Positions 16,935-25,847 of a DNA stretch of 64,000 nucleotides are shown here, piece by piece. Made by a program: the position numbers and the translations under genes. A model generated the notes under the pieces. The model had not been told where the DNA came from and did no database searches. It worked only from the letters and a program-made list of their open reading frames with translations. The DNA is taken from NCBI GenBank assembly GCA_947503965.1, contig CANNFU010000006.1, positions 248,001 through 312,000 on the forward strand, written 5' to 3'. Source of the DNA: an uncultured Paracoccaceae bacterium. GTDB lineage: Bacteria > Pseudomonadota > Alphaproteobacteria > Rhodobacterales > Rhodobacteraceae. Every line of letters starts with the position of its first letter. The first letter of the stretch is position 1.

Positions 16935-19168
16935 TAGACGAGCCAATCGGCAACAGCGCGGCGAACGGATTGATCGCCATTGGCAATCGCTTCATCCATC
17001 ACCGCTTTCACCTCGTCCAGATTGACGCGGCGCAGCAGGTGTTTGACCGGCCCGATTGAAGCCGGACGCATCGACAGGCTGCGCAGGCCCAGTGCCGCAA
17101 GGCAAAGCGCCTCGACCGGGCGCCCGGCATCTTCACCGCAGAAGGACAGCGGGGTGTTTGTCGCCTGACATTTCTTGATGACCTTTTCGATGAAGGACAG
17201 AAAGCTGACATCCAGCGTGTCGTAGCGCCGGCGCACCCGTTCGTTTTCCCGGTCAGCGGCGAAAAAGAATTGTTTGAGATCATTGCCGCCGATTGAGATG
17301 AAATCAACTTCTTCGAAAAAGGCATCCGGGGCGAAGGCAAGCGATGGCGTCTCAAGCATCGCGCCGACCTCCAGCGTTTTGGGCAGCGGGTGGCCGAGCT
17401 TGGTCTCGCGTGCGATGGCCTTGTCCATCTCTGCCCGCGCGGCGCGAAACTCGCTGAGTTGCGTGATAAACGGGAACATTACCACCAGTGGTGCCCCATT
17501 GGCCGCCCGCAACAGCGCCTGCAATTGCATCCGCAAGACACCCGGCTTGTCCAGACCCACGCGGATCGCCCGCCAGCCCATGGCCGGGTTTGGTTCGTCG
17601 TTGGGCTTCATATAGGGCAGTACCTTGTCGGACCCGATATCAAGCGTGCGGAATGCAACACGCTTGCCCTTGGCCGCGTTCAGCACACGCGAATAAAGCG
17701 CCGAAAGCTCGGCCCGGCGCGGCATCTGATTGCGAATAAGAAACTGCAATTCAGTCCGGAACAGTCCGACACCTTCAGCCCCGGAGCCATCAAGCGATGG
17801 CAGATCGGCAATCAGACCGGCATTCATCTGCAGCGAAATGATACTGCCGCATTTCGCCTCGGCCTTCAGATCACGGATCGAGGTATAGCGTTCCTGTGCG
17901 CGGGTTTGCATGGCGATCTTGTCGCGAAAGGCGCTAAGCACGGTCTCGTCGGGCCGCAGATGGGCGATACCCTGTTCGCCATCGACAAGGATCGTGTCAC
18001 CGTTCAGGGCCTCGCGTGTCACACCCTTGGCGTTGATCACCAGCGGGATCGCCCAGGCCCGTGCCACGATTGTCGCGTGGCTGCCGACCGATCCTTCCTC
18101 CAGCACGATCCCCTTGATCTTTTTGCCATACTCCAGCAGCTCACCCGGCCCGATATTGCGGGCGACCAAGATCGGATTATCAGGCATATCCGCCCGCGCG
18201 TCGGCACCCTGGCCTGTCAGGATGCGTAGCAGGCGGTTGGACAGATCATCCAGATCAGGCAGACGTTCACGCAAATACGGATCGCCCGACTTTGCCAATC
18301 TTGCCCGGGCATGAGACTGCTCTTTCTCCACGGCAGCCTCGGCAGACAGGCCATTTTCGATATCGGCCTTCATGCGGCGCAGCCAACTGGTTGAATTGGC
18401 AAACATCCGGTAGGCTTCAAGGACCTTGGCCTGTTCGGGGTCTACGCTGCGTGCACCGACCAACATGTTGTCGATGGAATTGCGCAATTCATCAATCGCT
18501 TCGACCAGGCGATCATGTTCGGATTCCGGATCATCCGAAATGGGGTTTGTGACAACGACACGGGGTTCGTGCAGGAACACCTTGCCTTCGCTGGCACCTT
18601 CCTGCGCGATGGAACCGCGCAGCATCACCGGCTGCTGATGGCGGGCAGAGAGTGCTGCGCCTTCGCCGACGAAGGCACCCAATTCGGTCATTTCGGCGAT
18701 GACCATCGCCACGATTTCAAGGGCGTAAACCTCGTCGGGCGTGTATTCTCGGGCGGCCTTGGATTGCACCACCAGAACGCCCAGCACGTCACCCAGACGC
18801 TGGATCGGCACCCCACAAAAGGACGAAAACCGCTCTTCGCCGGTTTCCGGCATATAGCGGAACCCTTTTTCGGCGGGTGCATCGGCGGTGTTGATCACGC
18901 TGCGGTTTTTGGCGGTGCGCCCGACCAGACCTTCGCCCAGCCGCATCCGCGTCTGGTGAACGGCTTCGGTTTGCAGCCCTTTGGTGGCGCAGAGTTCCAG
19001 CGTTTCCGCGTCACGGAACAGGTAGATTGAACAGACTTCGGCCCGCATTGAATCCGCGATCAGTTCGACCACGTTGTTCAGGCGTGCCTGTCCTTCGGTG
19101 TCGGTTGCCAAAGCCTCGCGCAGACGTCCGAGCAGCTTGCGGCTTTCGCTTTCAAACCGATGTGGCAT
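16925..19168 (-). CDS. ptsP: Phosphoenolpyruvate-protein phosphotransferase PtsP (EI-Ntr)
   Basis: 747 residues. An N-terminal GAF domain (about 20-165) is followed by the EI fold. The phosphorylated histidine is in GSVGSHATIVARAWAIP, and the PEP-binding barrel shows GVGLFRTELQF, FRTLDIGSDK, MFPFITQL and the catalytic cysteine in SFCGEDAGRP. It autophosphorylates from PEP and passes phosphate to NPr in the nitrogen PTS, which controls potassium, nitrogen and carbon storage. It lies 36 nt after lysC, an arrangement widely conserved in alphaproteobacteria. Confidence 0.97.
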   Translation of the reverse strand: MPHRFESESRKLLGRLREALATDTEGQARLNNVVELIADSMRAEVCSIYLFRDAETLELCATKGLQTEAVHQTRMRLGEGLVGRTAKNRSVINTADAPAEKGFRYMPETGEERFSSFCGVPIQRLGDVLGVLVVQSKAAREYTPDEVYALEIVAMVIAEMTELGAFVGEGAALSARHQQPVMLRGSIAQEGASEGKVFLHEPRVVVTNPISDDPESEHDRLVEAIDELRNSIDNMLVGARSVDPEQAKVLEAYRMFANSTSWLRRMKADIENGLSAEAAVEKEQSHARARLAKSGDPYLRERLPDLDDLSNRLLRILTGQGADARADMPDNPILVARNIGPGELLEYGKKIKGIVLEEGSVGSHATIVARAWAIPLVINAKGVTREALNGDTILVDGEQGIAHLRPDETVLSAFRDKIAMQTRAQERYTSIRDLKAEAKCGSIISLQMNAGLIADLPSLDGSGAEGVGLFRTELQFLIRNQMPRRAELSALYSRVLNAAKGKRVAFRTLDIGSDKVLPYMKPNDEPNPAMGWRAIRVGLDKPGVLRMQLQALLRAANGAPLVVMFPFITQLSEFRAARAEMDKAIARETKLGHPLPKTLEVGAMLETPSLAFAPDAFFEEVDFISIGGNDLKQFFFAADRENERVRRRYDTLDVSFLSFIEKVIKKCQATNTPLSFCGEDAGRPVEALCLAALGLRSLSMRPASIGPVKHLLRRVNLDEVKAVMDEAIANGDQSVRRAVADWLVYQV

Positions 19169-19204
19169 TGGTCCCCCGTGACACGGTCGGACCCTTGTGC
19201 AGGA

Positions 19205-20443
19205 TCAGGCCGCTTTCTCTAATTCGAAGGCATCATGAAGGGCTTGGACGGCAAGTTCCATGTATTTTCGATCAATGAGGACGGAAATTTTTATCTCAGA
19301 GGTTGTAATGACCTTGATGTTGATACCCTCATCGTGGAGTGCCTTGAACATCTGGGCCGCGACACCTGCATGACTGCGCATGCCGATCCCCACGACCGAC
19401 ACCTTGGCGACCGCGTCATCGGTGATAAGATCGTGGAAATTGATGTGGCCTGCGGACTTTGCCTCTTCCATTGCACGCGCGGCGCGCAGCACCTGATCTG
19501 TCGGGCAAGAGAACGTCATATCGGTGCGTCCCTCTTCCGAGATGTTTTGCACGATCATGTCGACATTCACCCCCGCCTCGGACAGTGGTCCAAAGATTGC
19601 GGCGGCGATACCCGGACGGTCCGCGACCGAGATCAGGGTCATTTTCGCCTCGTCACGGGAATAGGCCACACCGGCAACTACGTTGGATTCCATGATTTCC
19701 TCCTCGTCACAGACAAGCGTTCCGGCGCTTTCTGACGGTTCTTCGAATGATGACAGTACCCGCAGGCGCACCTTGTACCGCATGGCCAGTTCGACCGAGC
19801 GGGTTTGAAGGACTTTCGCGCCCAGGGATGCGAGTTCGAGCATTTCCTCGAACGCGATCTTGTCAAGTTTGCGGGCTTTGTTGGTGATCCGCGGGTCGGT
19901 TGTGTAGACGCCATCGACATCGGTGTAGATATCGCAACGCTCTGCCCCGAATGCGGCGGCAAAGGCGACGGCGGTTGTGTCTGATCCGCCGCGTCCCAGC
20001 GTCGTGATCCGGCCTTCGGGACTGACCCCCTGGAAACCCGCGACCACAGCGACGCGCATCCCTTGGCTGAACTTGGCGCTGATATTGTCGGTGGGAATGT
20101 CTTCGATCCGGGCGCTGGAATGGGCGGATGTGGTTTTCACAGGCACCTGCCAACCCTGCCATGACCGCGCGGGAATATCCATTTCCTGCAGCCGCAGCGC
20201 CATCAGCCCGGCTGTGACATTCTCGCCCGAAGACACGATCGCATCATATTCGCGTGCATCATAAAGCGGGGATGTTTCCTCGACCCAGCCCACCAGTTCG
20301 TTGGTTTTGCCGGACATGGCAGAGACGATGACGATCACGTCATAACCATTCGCGACCTCAACCGCCACGCGCTTGGCTGCGCGTGCGATCCGGTCGAGAT
20401 TGGCAACGGATGTGCCCCCAAATTTCATCACAAGCGTCGGCAT
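19205..20443 (-). CDS. lysC: Aspartate kinase
   Basis: 412 residues. It phosphorylates aspartate at the start of lysine, threonine and methionine synthesis. The kinase domain begins LVMKFGGTSVAN and includes GFQGVSPEGRITTLGRGGSDTTAVA and DVDGVYTTDPR. Two ACT domains follow (about 265-410), with GVAYSRDEAKMTLISVADRPG and VSVVGIGMRSHAGVA, giving feedback control by lysine and/or threonine. First gene of the lysC-ptsP pair. Confidence 0.97.
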   Translation of the reverse strand: MPTLVMKFGGTSVANLDRIARAAKRVAVEVANGYDVIVIVSAMSGKTNELVGWVEETSPLYDAREYDAIVSSGENVTAGLMALRLQEMDIPARSWQGWQVPVKTTSAHSSARIEDIPTDNISAKFSQGMRVAVVAGFQGVSPEGRITTLGRGGSDTTAVAFAAAFGAERCDIYTDVDGVYTTDPRITNKARKLDKIAFEEMLELASLGAKVLQTRSVELAMRYKVRLRVLSSFEEPSESAGTLVCDEEEIMESNVVAGVAYSRDEAKMTLISVADRPGIAAAIFGPLSEAGVNVDMIVQNISEEGRTDMTFSCPTDQVLRAARAMEEAKSAGHINFHDLITDDAVAKVSVVGIGMRSHAGVAAQMFKALHDEGINIKVITTSEIKISVLIDRKYMELAVQALHDAFELEKAA

Positions 20444-20515
20444 GGGTCTTCCTAAGGTAAAGGCGGTACTTGATCCGCGTTCCCTTTACTGATGCTGTGC
20501 GCGAAGGGCAAACGG

Positions 20516-21166
20516 TTAGTAAGGGTGCTGTTGTCCGTCCCAGGTTTCAAAGCAACCCGTCGTTTCCAGGCTCAGCGTGTCAAAGCGCGCCATCAGCCCG
20601 CGCCTGCTTTCTTCCGCATCGATTGCGGCACGTGCACCGCCCATATCGGTTTGCACCCACCCGGGATGATAGATACCTACGCTGATCCCTTCGGGTTTCA
20701 GATCGCTGGCAAGGTTCCGACCAAGGTTCAGCACAGCCGCCTTGCTGGCGCGATAAATGTAGCTGCCGCCGGGTGCGCGGGTATGGGATGCCATCTGCGA
20801 TGAGATAATCGCGATCTTGGCATTCTTGGCCCGGCGCAGATGCGGCAGCAGATGCTGGATCGTCAAAAAGACACCCGTGACATTTGCCGCAAATCCAGCG
20901 GCCCACATGTCCGCCGGATAGCCATCATCAAGTGTCTGACCCTTATCAGGATAAACGCCCGCATTGCAGATCAGCAGATCAATTGCCGTGTCGCTTAGCT
21001 TTGCAGCCAAGTCCTTATGCGCAGCGGGGTCGGTGACGTCCAGCTGTCGCATATGACCTTCGTCAGGGTGGCGATGGGTTCCTATCACCGTCTCGCCCCT
21101 CTCGGCGTAGCCGTCAAACAGTGCCTTGCCGATACCGCGGTTCGCGCCGGTGATCAGAACAGTCAT
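20516..21166 (-). CDS. Short-chain dehydrogenase/reductase
   Basis: 216 residues, short for the family but complete: cofactor motif TGANRGIGK at residue 6, NAG in ICNAGVYP, SSQMAS with catalytic serine, YRASKAA with Tyr and Lys, and HPGWVQTDMGG. It resembles the C-factor (CsgA)-like subgroup of small SDRs. It follows a DUF1178 gene by 19 nt on the same strand and precedes lysC by 72 nt. Substrate unknown. Confidence 0.9.
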   Translation of the reverse strand: MTVLITGANRGIGKALFDGYAERGETVIGTHRHPDEGHMRQLDVTDPAAHKDLAAKLSDTAIDLLICNAGVYPDKGQTLDDGYPADMWAAGFAANVTGVFLTIQHLLPHLRRAKNAKIAIISSQMASHTRAPGGSYIYRASKAAVLNLGRNLASDLKPEGISVGIYHPGWVQTDMGGARAAIDAEESRRGLMARFDTLSLETTGCFETWDGQQHPY

Positions 21167-21185
21167 TTGCTTTCCTTTGAAAATG

Positions 21186-21590
21186 TCAGTTGGTTTTTTT
21201 GCTTGGTATAAAGGGCAGGGGCATCACAGGGATGCCGTCCTTGACAAGCTTTTTCGCCTCTTCCAGCTTCGCCTCACCATAAATAGGACGTTCGGGTTTG
21301 AGGCCGTCATGCATGTCGCGCACTTCCTTGACAAAAGATGTGCCAACATAGTCGGAATTCGCTTCCACATTTTTGCGCAACTCTGCCAACGCGTTTTCCA
21401 CTGGCTTGGGCGCCCTGATCTGGGAGGATGTGCTGACGGCGGGGGCCATGATGGATTTTGACACTGCTGTCGATCCGCATGACGTGCAATTCACCATGCC
21501 AGAGGCGACGAGCTTGTCAAAAGCGTCGCCCGACTGAAACCAGCTTTCAAATTCATGATTCTGGTCGCATTTAAGGTGAAAACGGATCAT
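21186..21590 (-). CDS. DUF1178 family protein
   Basis: 134 residues. Starts MIRFHLKCDQNHEFESWFQS and contains CTSCGS, so it has four cysteine or histidine positions suggesting a small zinc ribbon, followed by a low-complexity linker and a conserved C-terminal segment IYGEAKLEEAKKLVKDGIPVMPLP. This pattern defines DUF1178, widespread in alpha- and betaproteobacteria and often beside Nudix genes, as here. Function unknown. Confidence 0.9.
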   Translation of the reverse strand: MIRFHLKCDQNHEFESWFQSGDAFDKLVASGMVNCTSCGSTAVSKSIMAPAVSTSSQIRAPKPVENALAELRKNVEANSDYVGTSFVKEVRDMHDGLKPERPIYGEAKLEEAKKLVKDGIPVMPLPFIPSKKTN

Positions 21591-21653
21591 GTCAGCCTGT
21601 TTGATAGCAGTGACCGACTAAGTAATCGTTTTCGAAGGCGGTGCAAGTTTTTG

Positions 21654-22127
21654 CTAAAGCAATGATTTCTTCGGTTTGAATGTCGCAACGATCCGCTTCA
21701 GCTCTGGCTCGGACAGCTTTTTGGCGGCCTTTTGCTGGCTGAACCATTTGCGGCGGCGCTGATGCTTTTCAGGCCATTTGCTGTGAACGTTCTTGACGTG
21801 CAGCGGATAGACCAGCGTGACGATCGGCGCGTTCCCGACTTTGTGCGGTTTGCTGTAGCTGTACACGCCCAGGCACTGATCAGTGGCTTCGCCGGTTAGT
21901 CCCGCCTCTTCAAACGCTTCGGTCGCTGCTGCCTCTGCGGGTGTCTGTTTGTGCATCGGCCAGCCCTTGGGAATGATCCAGCGCTGACGCGTGCGGCTTG
22001 TGATCAGGCAAATTTCCAGATGGCCGTTCTTGATGCGCCAACAAAGTGCGGCGAACTGGGCCCGCACATCGGATTTCTGTCCTGTTCGGAATTTCAGCGG
22101 AAGCTGTCGCACAGATGTTTTCGCCAT
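21654..22127 (-). CDS. Nudix hydrolase
   Basis: 157 residues. The Nudix box is visible as KGWPMHKQTPAEAAATEAFEEAGL, split here as KGWPMHKQTPAEAA and ATEAFEEAGLTG; the glutamates of EAFEEAG are kept, while the usual arginine of REUXEE is Thr. The WIIPKGWP opening resembles diphosphoinositol-polyphosphate-type Nudix enzymes. The basic C-terminus (HQRRRKWFSQQKAAKKL) matches that group's RRKWF element. Likely cleaves a nucleoside diphosphate derivative or polyphosphate. It is 63 nt upstream of the DUF1178 gene and diverges from the deacetylase gene. Confidence 0.88.
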   Translation of the reverse strand: MAKTSVRQLPLKFRTGQKSDVRAQFAALCWRIKNGHLEICLITSRTRQRWIIPKGWPMHKQTPAEAAATEAFEEAGLTGEATDQCLGVYSYSKPHKVGNAPIVTLVYPLHVKNVHSKWPEKHQRRRKWFSQQKAAKKLSEPELKRIVATFKPKKSLL

Positions 22128-22160
22128 GGTTCCGATCTGAAATTGGGTTACATCCGGCCT

Positions 22161-23318
22161 ATGTCAGACGTTACCCAAGCACCTGTTATCCCGGCAACCC
22201 CTTTGCCCCGATTTATCGGATCCGAGATTTACCGGCATTCCAGCTATGGCGCGTGGCACCCGCTGCGGGTACCGCGTGTGTCAACGGTGATGGATGTCTG
22301 CAGGGCGATGGGCTGGCTGCCGAAAACGCAGTTTGTGGTCAGCCCGCGCGCCAAGCCCGCTGCATTGACGGGGTTTCACACCGCAGACTACATCACCGCT
22401 TTGCAAACCGCCGAAGCCAGCCAGCATGTCAGCGATGATGTGCGCGCACGGCATGGCCTGGGCACCCCATCAAATCCGATATTCCCCGAAATGTATCGGC
22501 GTCCGGCAACCTCTGCCGGTGCATCACTGCTGGCAGGCGAATTGCTTGCGCAAGGTGGCGTGATCTATTCGCCCGCGGGTGGGACGCATCATGGGCTTCC
22601 CGACAGGGCGAACGGCTTTTGTTATCTGAATGATCCGGTTCTGGCGATCCAGTCCTTGCGTCGCAACGGGGCGCAGCGGATCGCCTATGTCGACATTGAT
22701 GCGCATCATGCCGATGGTGTGGAACATGCCTTTGAAAACGATCCGGACACGCTGCTGATCTCGGTGCATGAGGTGAACCGCTGGCCGCGAACGGGGGCGT
22801 TGAGTGATGTCGGGGCAGGGCAGGTGTTCAACCTGCCGGTACCAGCGGGGCTGCATGATGACGACATGGCAGTGATCCGCGATCAGGTGATCCTGCCTTT
22901 GGTCGCGGATTTCAGACCGGACGCGATTGTGCTGCAATGCGGGGCTGATGCCGTGGCCGAGGACCCACAATCGCGCCTGACCCTGTCAAATAACGCGCAT
23001 TGGGCGATTGTCGCGGCGCTGCGCCCGCTGTCCGCGCGTTATCTGGTTCTGGGTGGGGGCGGATATAATCCCTGGTCTGTCGGCCGGCTTTGGTCAGGTG
23101 TCTGGGCCATATTGAACGATCAGGACATCCCCGACCGTTTGCCAGATGCGGCGCAACAGGTGCTGCACGCGCTGACATGGGATGGTCCGCTGCGACGGGT
23201 CAACCCGCAACCCCATTGGATCAGCACGCTGCGCGATACCCCACGCAACGGTGCCATTCACGCGGATGTGCGGGATGCCGCCACTGTGTTGACGAACAGG
23301 CAAAAGCCGTGGGTCTAA
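22161..23318 (+). CDS. Histone deacetylase superfamily (AcuC-like) protein
   Basis: 385 residues. Zinc-amidohydrolase motifs are present: GGTHHGLPDRANGFCYLND (general-base histidines), YVDIDAHHADGVE (zinc Asp and His), QCGADAVAED (second zinc Asp) and GGGGYN with the transition-state Tyr. Bacterial members deacetylate lysine on acetyl-CoA synthetase (AcuC) or small acetylated amines. The start at 22161 gives MSDVTQAP; no clear ribosome site. It lies 38 nt ahead of modA, probably by chance. Target not shown. Confidence 0.9.
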   Translation: MSDVTQAPVIPATPLPRFIGSEIYRHSSYGAWHPLRVPRVSTVMDVCRAMGWLPKTQFVVSPRAKPAALTGFHTADYITALQTAEASQHVSDDVRARHGLGTPSNPIFPEMYRRPATSAGASLLAGELLAQGGVIYSPAGGTHHGLPDRANGFCYLNDPVLAIQSLRRNGAQRIAYVDIDAHHADGVEHAFENDPDTLLISVHEVNRWPRTGALSDVGAGQVFNLPVPAGLHDDDMAVIRDQVILPLVADFRPDAIVLQCGADAVAEDPQSRLTLSNNAHWAIVAALRPLSARYLVLGGGGYNPWSVGRLWSGVWAILNDQDIPDRLPDAAQQVLHALTWDGPLRRVNPQPHWISTLRDTPRNGAIHADVRDAATVLTNRQKPWV

Positions 23319-23356
23319 GTCTTGCTAAGCACGTCTTGGGGCCAGATAGTCGCGCC

Positions 23357-24094
23357 ATGATGTTGCGCATGATCTTTCTGGCATTGTGTCTGACCGGCAG
23401 TGCGGCCCGGGCCGAACTTGTCGTGTTTGCGGCCGCTAGCCTGAAAGAGCCTGTCGATGCCATTGCCGCCGATTTCGATGATGTTGTGGTGTCCTATGGC
23501 GGCAGCGGCAAAATGGCCCGTCAGGTCAGCCTTGGCGCGCCAGCAGATGTGGTTTTGCTGGCCAATGACGACTGGATGATGGTGTTGATCCAAGGCGGGC
23601 ATGTGCAGGCTGACAGCGTTGTCGACTTTGCCAGCAATCGTCTGGTTTTGGTGGGGCAGTCCGGGATGGCGGATCTGGCGCTTGAAGCGGATGAAATCCT
23701 GAATGCGCTGGATGGTGGCCGCATCGCGATTGGCCTGACCGAGGCAGTGCCTGCCGGTATCTATGCGAAGGCCGCATTGCAATCGCTGGGCCTATGGGAT
23801 GCGGTTGTCGCGCAATTGGCCGAGGTGGATAATGTCCGCGCCGCCTTGGCACTGGTTGCACGCGGACAGGCCCCGTTGGGGATCGTCTATGCATCCGATG
23901 TCCGCGTCACGGATGCCGTCAGGCAAGTGGCCGTGTTTCCAGCAGAAAGCCATCCGATCATTCGATATCAGGCGGCACTGACACCAGATGCCGATCCCAT
24001 GGCCCGCGCTTTCGTGGCCGCGCTAACGGTTGCCGCCGGTCAGGCCCATCTTGCCGACGCAGGGTTTTTGCCACCCATGGTGGCCACGCAATGA
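23357..24094 (+). CDS. modA: Molybdate ABC transporter substrate-binding protein
   Basis: 245 residues with a signal peptide (MMLRMIFLALCLTGSAARA). The mature protein opens ELVVFAAASLKEPVDAIA and continues with SYGGSGKMARQVSLGAPADVVLLAN, the ModA oxyanion-binding pattern, and a later GLTEAVPAGIYAKAAL element. It captures molybdate in the periplasm and hands it to ModB. Its stop overlaps the modB start by 4 nt. No molybdenum-cofactor riboswitch or ModE gene is evident upstream. Confidence 0.95.
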   Translation: MMLRMIFLALCLTGSAARAELVVFAAASLKEPVDAIAADFDDVVVSYGGSGKMARQVSLGAPADVVLLANDDWMMVLIQGGHVQADSVVDFASNRLVLVGQSGMADLALEADEILNALDGGRIAIGLTEAVPAGIYAKAALQSLGLWDAVVAQLAEVDNVRAALALVARGQAPLGIVYASDVRVTDAVRQVAVFPAESHPIIRYQAALTPDADPMARAFVAALTVAAGQAHLADAGFLPPMVATQ

Positions 24095-24786
24095 CCGACC
24101 TTCTGGGGCCAGCAGAATGGACGGCGATCCTTTTGTCGCTGCGCGTGGCGCTGGTTGCGACGCTGATGGCGCTGCCGCTTGCGCTTTGGGTGGCGCATCT
24201 TCTGGCGCGCAAACGTTTTCCGGGGCGTCAGTTGCTGAACGGTATCGTGCATCTGCCGCTGGTCTTGCCGCCCGTCGTGACCGGTTATCTGCTGTTGGTT
24301 GTGTTCGGACAACAAGGCCCCGTTGGCGGCTTTCTATATGATGTGTTCGGAATATCCTTTGCATTTCGGTGGACAGGTGCCGCTTTGGCGGCGGGGATCA
24401 TGGCGTTTCCACTGATGGTGCGTGCCATCCGATTGGGTATCGAAGCGGTTGATACTGGGTTGGAAGAAGCGGCGGCCACGCTTGGCGCGTCGCGGTGGCG
24501 TGTTTTCACGACCGTCACCCTGCCGCTGGTGTTTCCTGGCATCCTTGCGGGGGCAATCCTGGGTTTTGCCAAGGCGCTAGGCGAGTTTGGTGCGACCATC
24601 ACATTCGTTGCGGCCATCCCCGGCCAAACCCAGACGGTCCCATCCGCGATCTATGGGCTGTTGCAGGTGCCCGGCAGCGAGCCTGCGGTGCTTGGCCTTG
24701 TGATCGTGTCCGTCATTCTGGCGATGGGTGCGCTTTTGGTCTCTGAATGGCTTGCGCGCCGTGCTGCGCACCGGATGGCTGCGTGA
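24091..24786 (+). CDS. modB: Molybdate ABC transporter permease
   Basis: 231 residues with about five transmembrane helices. The cytoplasmic loop carries the EAA motif (EEAAATLGASRWRVFTTVTLPL) that docks with ModC; HLPLVLPPVVTGYLLL is typical of ModB. It overlaps modA by 4 nt and modC by 1 nt. Confidence 0.96.
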   Translation: MTDLLGPAEWTAILLSLRVALVATLMALPLALWVAHLLARKRFPGRQLLNGIVHLPLVLPPVVTGYLLLVVFGQQGPVGGFLYDVFGISFAFRWTGAALAAGIMAFPLMVRAIRLGIEAVDTGLEEAAATLGASRWRVFTTVTLPLVFPGILAGAILGFAKALGEFGATITFVAAIPGQTQTVPSAIYGLLQVPGSEPAVLGLVIVSVILAMGALLVSEWLARRAAHRMAA

Positions 24787-25847
24787 TGTTGCAGATTGAT
24801 GTACAAAAGCAGCTTGGGGATTTTGCGCTGAATGCCAACATCACCGCACCGGCTGGGGTCACGGCGATTTTCGGGCAGTCCGGGTCCGGCAAAACGTCAA
24901 TCGTGAATGCCATGGCTGGGTTGATGACGCCTGACGCCGGTCGGATTGTGGTGGGCGATACCGTGCTGTTTGACAAAGCACAGCGCACCAATCTTGCGCC
25001 GCACAAACGCCGGGTTGGCTACGTGTTTCAAGATGCACGCCTGTTTCCGCACATGAATGTGCAGCGCAACCTGACCTATGGCGGTGATCATGATGCGGAT
25101 CGCTTGATTGAACTGCTGGGGTTGGGTGATCTGTTAAACCGGCATCCCGCAGGCCTGTCAGGTGGTGAAAAGCAACGGGTCGCGTTGGGCCGCGCGCTGA
25201 TGTGTAATCCGCAAATCCTGTTGATGGACGAACCGCTTGCCGCCCTCGATGCACGCCGCAAGGCCGAGATTTTGCCATATATCGAAAGGTTGCGCGACGA
25301 GGTAAAGATCCCGATCCTTTATGTCAGCCATGATGTGTCCGAAGTCGCGCGTCTGGCGAACACCATTGTTGTGCTTGAGGCCGGGCAGGTTGCGATAGCA
25401 GGGCCGATTGGCGATGTGCTGTCGCAGCCGGATGCCGTCCCGCTGGTGGGCGTGCGTGCTGCCGGTGCGGTCATCGAAACGCGCATCGCGGGGCGTTTGC
25501 TGCATGACGGGCTGACAGAGCTTTCTTTTTCGGGTGGGCGATTGATGATGCCCGGAAATCTGGGGCGATTGGGACAGACCGTGCGCCTGCGCATCCCGGC
25601 GCAAGACGTAATCCTGGCCCGTGATCGTCCAAAAGGGATCAGCGCGCTGAATATCCTGCCCGTGCGGATTACGGGCATTGAACAGGGGCGCGGGCCGGGC
25701 GTGGCCGTGGGTTTGCTTGCGGGCAAGGACAAATTGCTGGCGCGGGTGACGCGGCGCAGCTTGCAACGGATGGAATTGGCGGTGGGGCAAGACATTTATG
25801 CGATCATCAAGGCAACCGCCGTGGGGCCGGAAGATGTTGGTGGCTAA
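24786..25847 (+). CDS. modC: Molybdate ABC transporter ATP-binding protein
   Basis: 353 residues. Walker A GQSGSGKTS, Q-loop VFQDARLFPHM, signature LSGGEKQRVALG, Walker B ILLMDEPLAALD and H-loop VSHD are followed by a C-terminal Mop (molybdate-binding) domain from about residue 285 (ISALNILPVRITGI), which can inhibit transport when molybdate is in excess. The start at 24786 overlaps the modB stop by 1 nt. The stop overlaps the waaA stop on the opposite strand by 4 bp. Confidence 0.96.
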   Translation: MLQIDVQKQLGDFALNANITAPAGVTAIFGQSGSGKTSIVNAMAGLMTPDAGRIVVGDTVLFDKAQRTNLAPHKRRVGYVFQDARLFPHMNVQRNLTYGGDHDADRLIELLGLGDLLNRHPAGLSGGEKQRVALGRALMCNPQILLMDEPLAALDARRKAEILPYIERLRDEVKIPILYVSHDVSEVARLANTIVVLEAGQVAIAGPIGDVLSQPDAVPLVGVRAAGAVIETRIAGRLLHDGLTELSFSGGRLMMPGNLGRLGQTVRLRIPAQDVILARDRPKGISALNILPVRITGIEQGRGPGVAVGLLAGKDKLLARVTRRSLQRMELAVGQDIYAIIKATAVGPEDVGG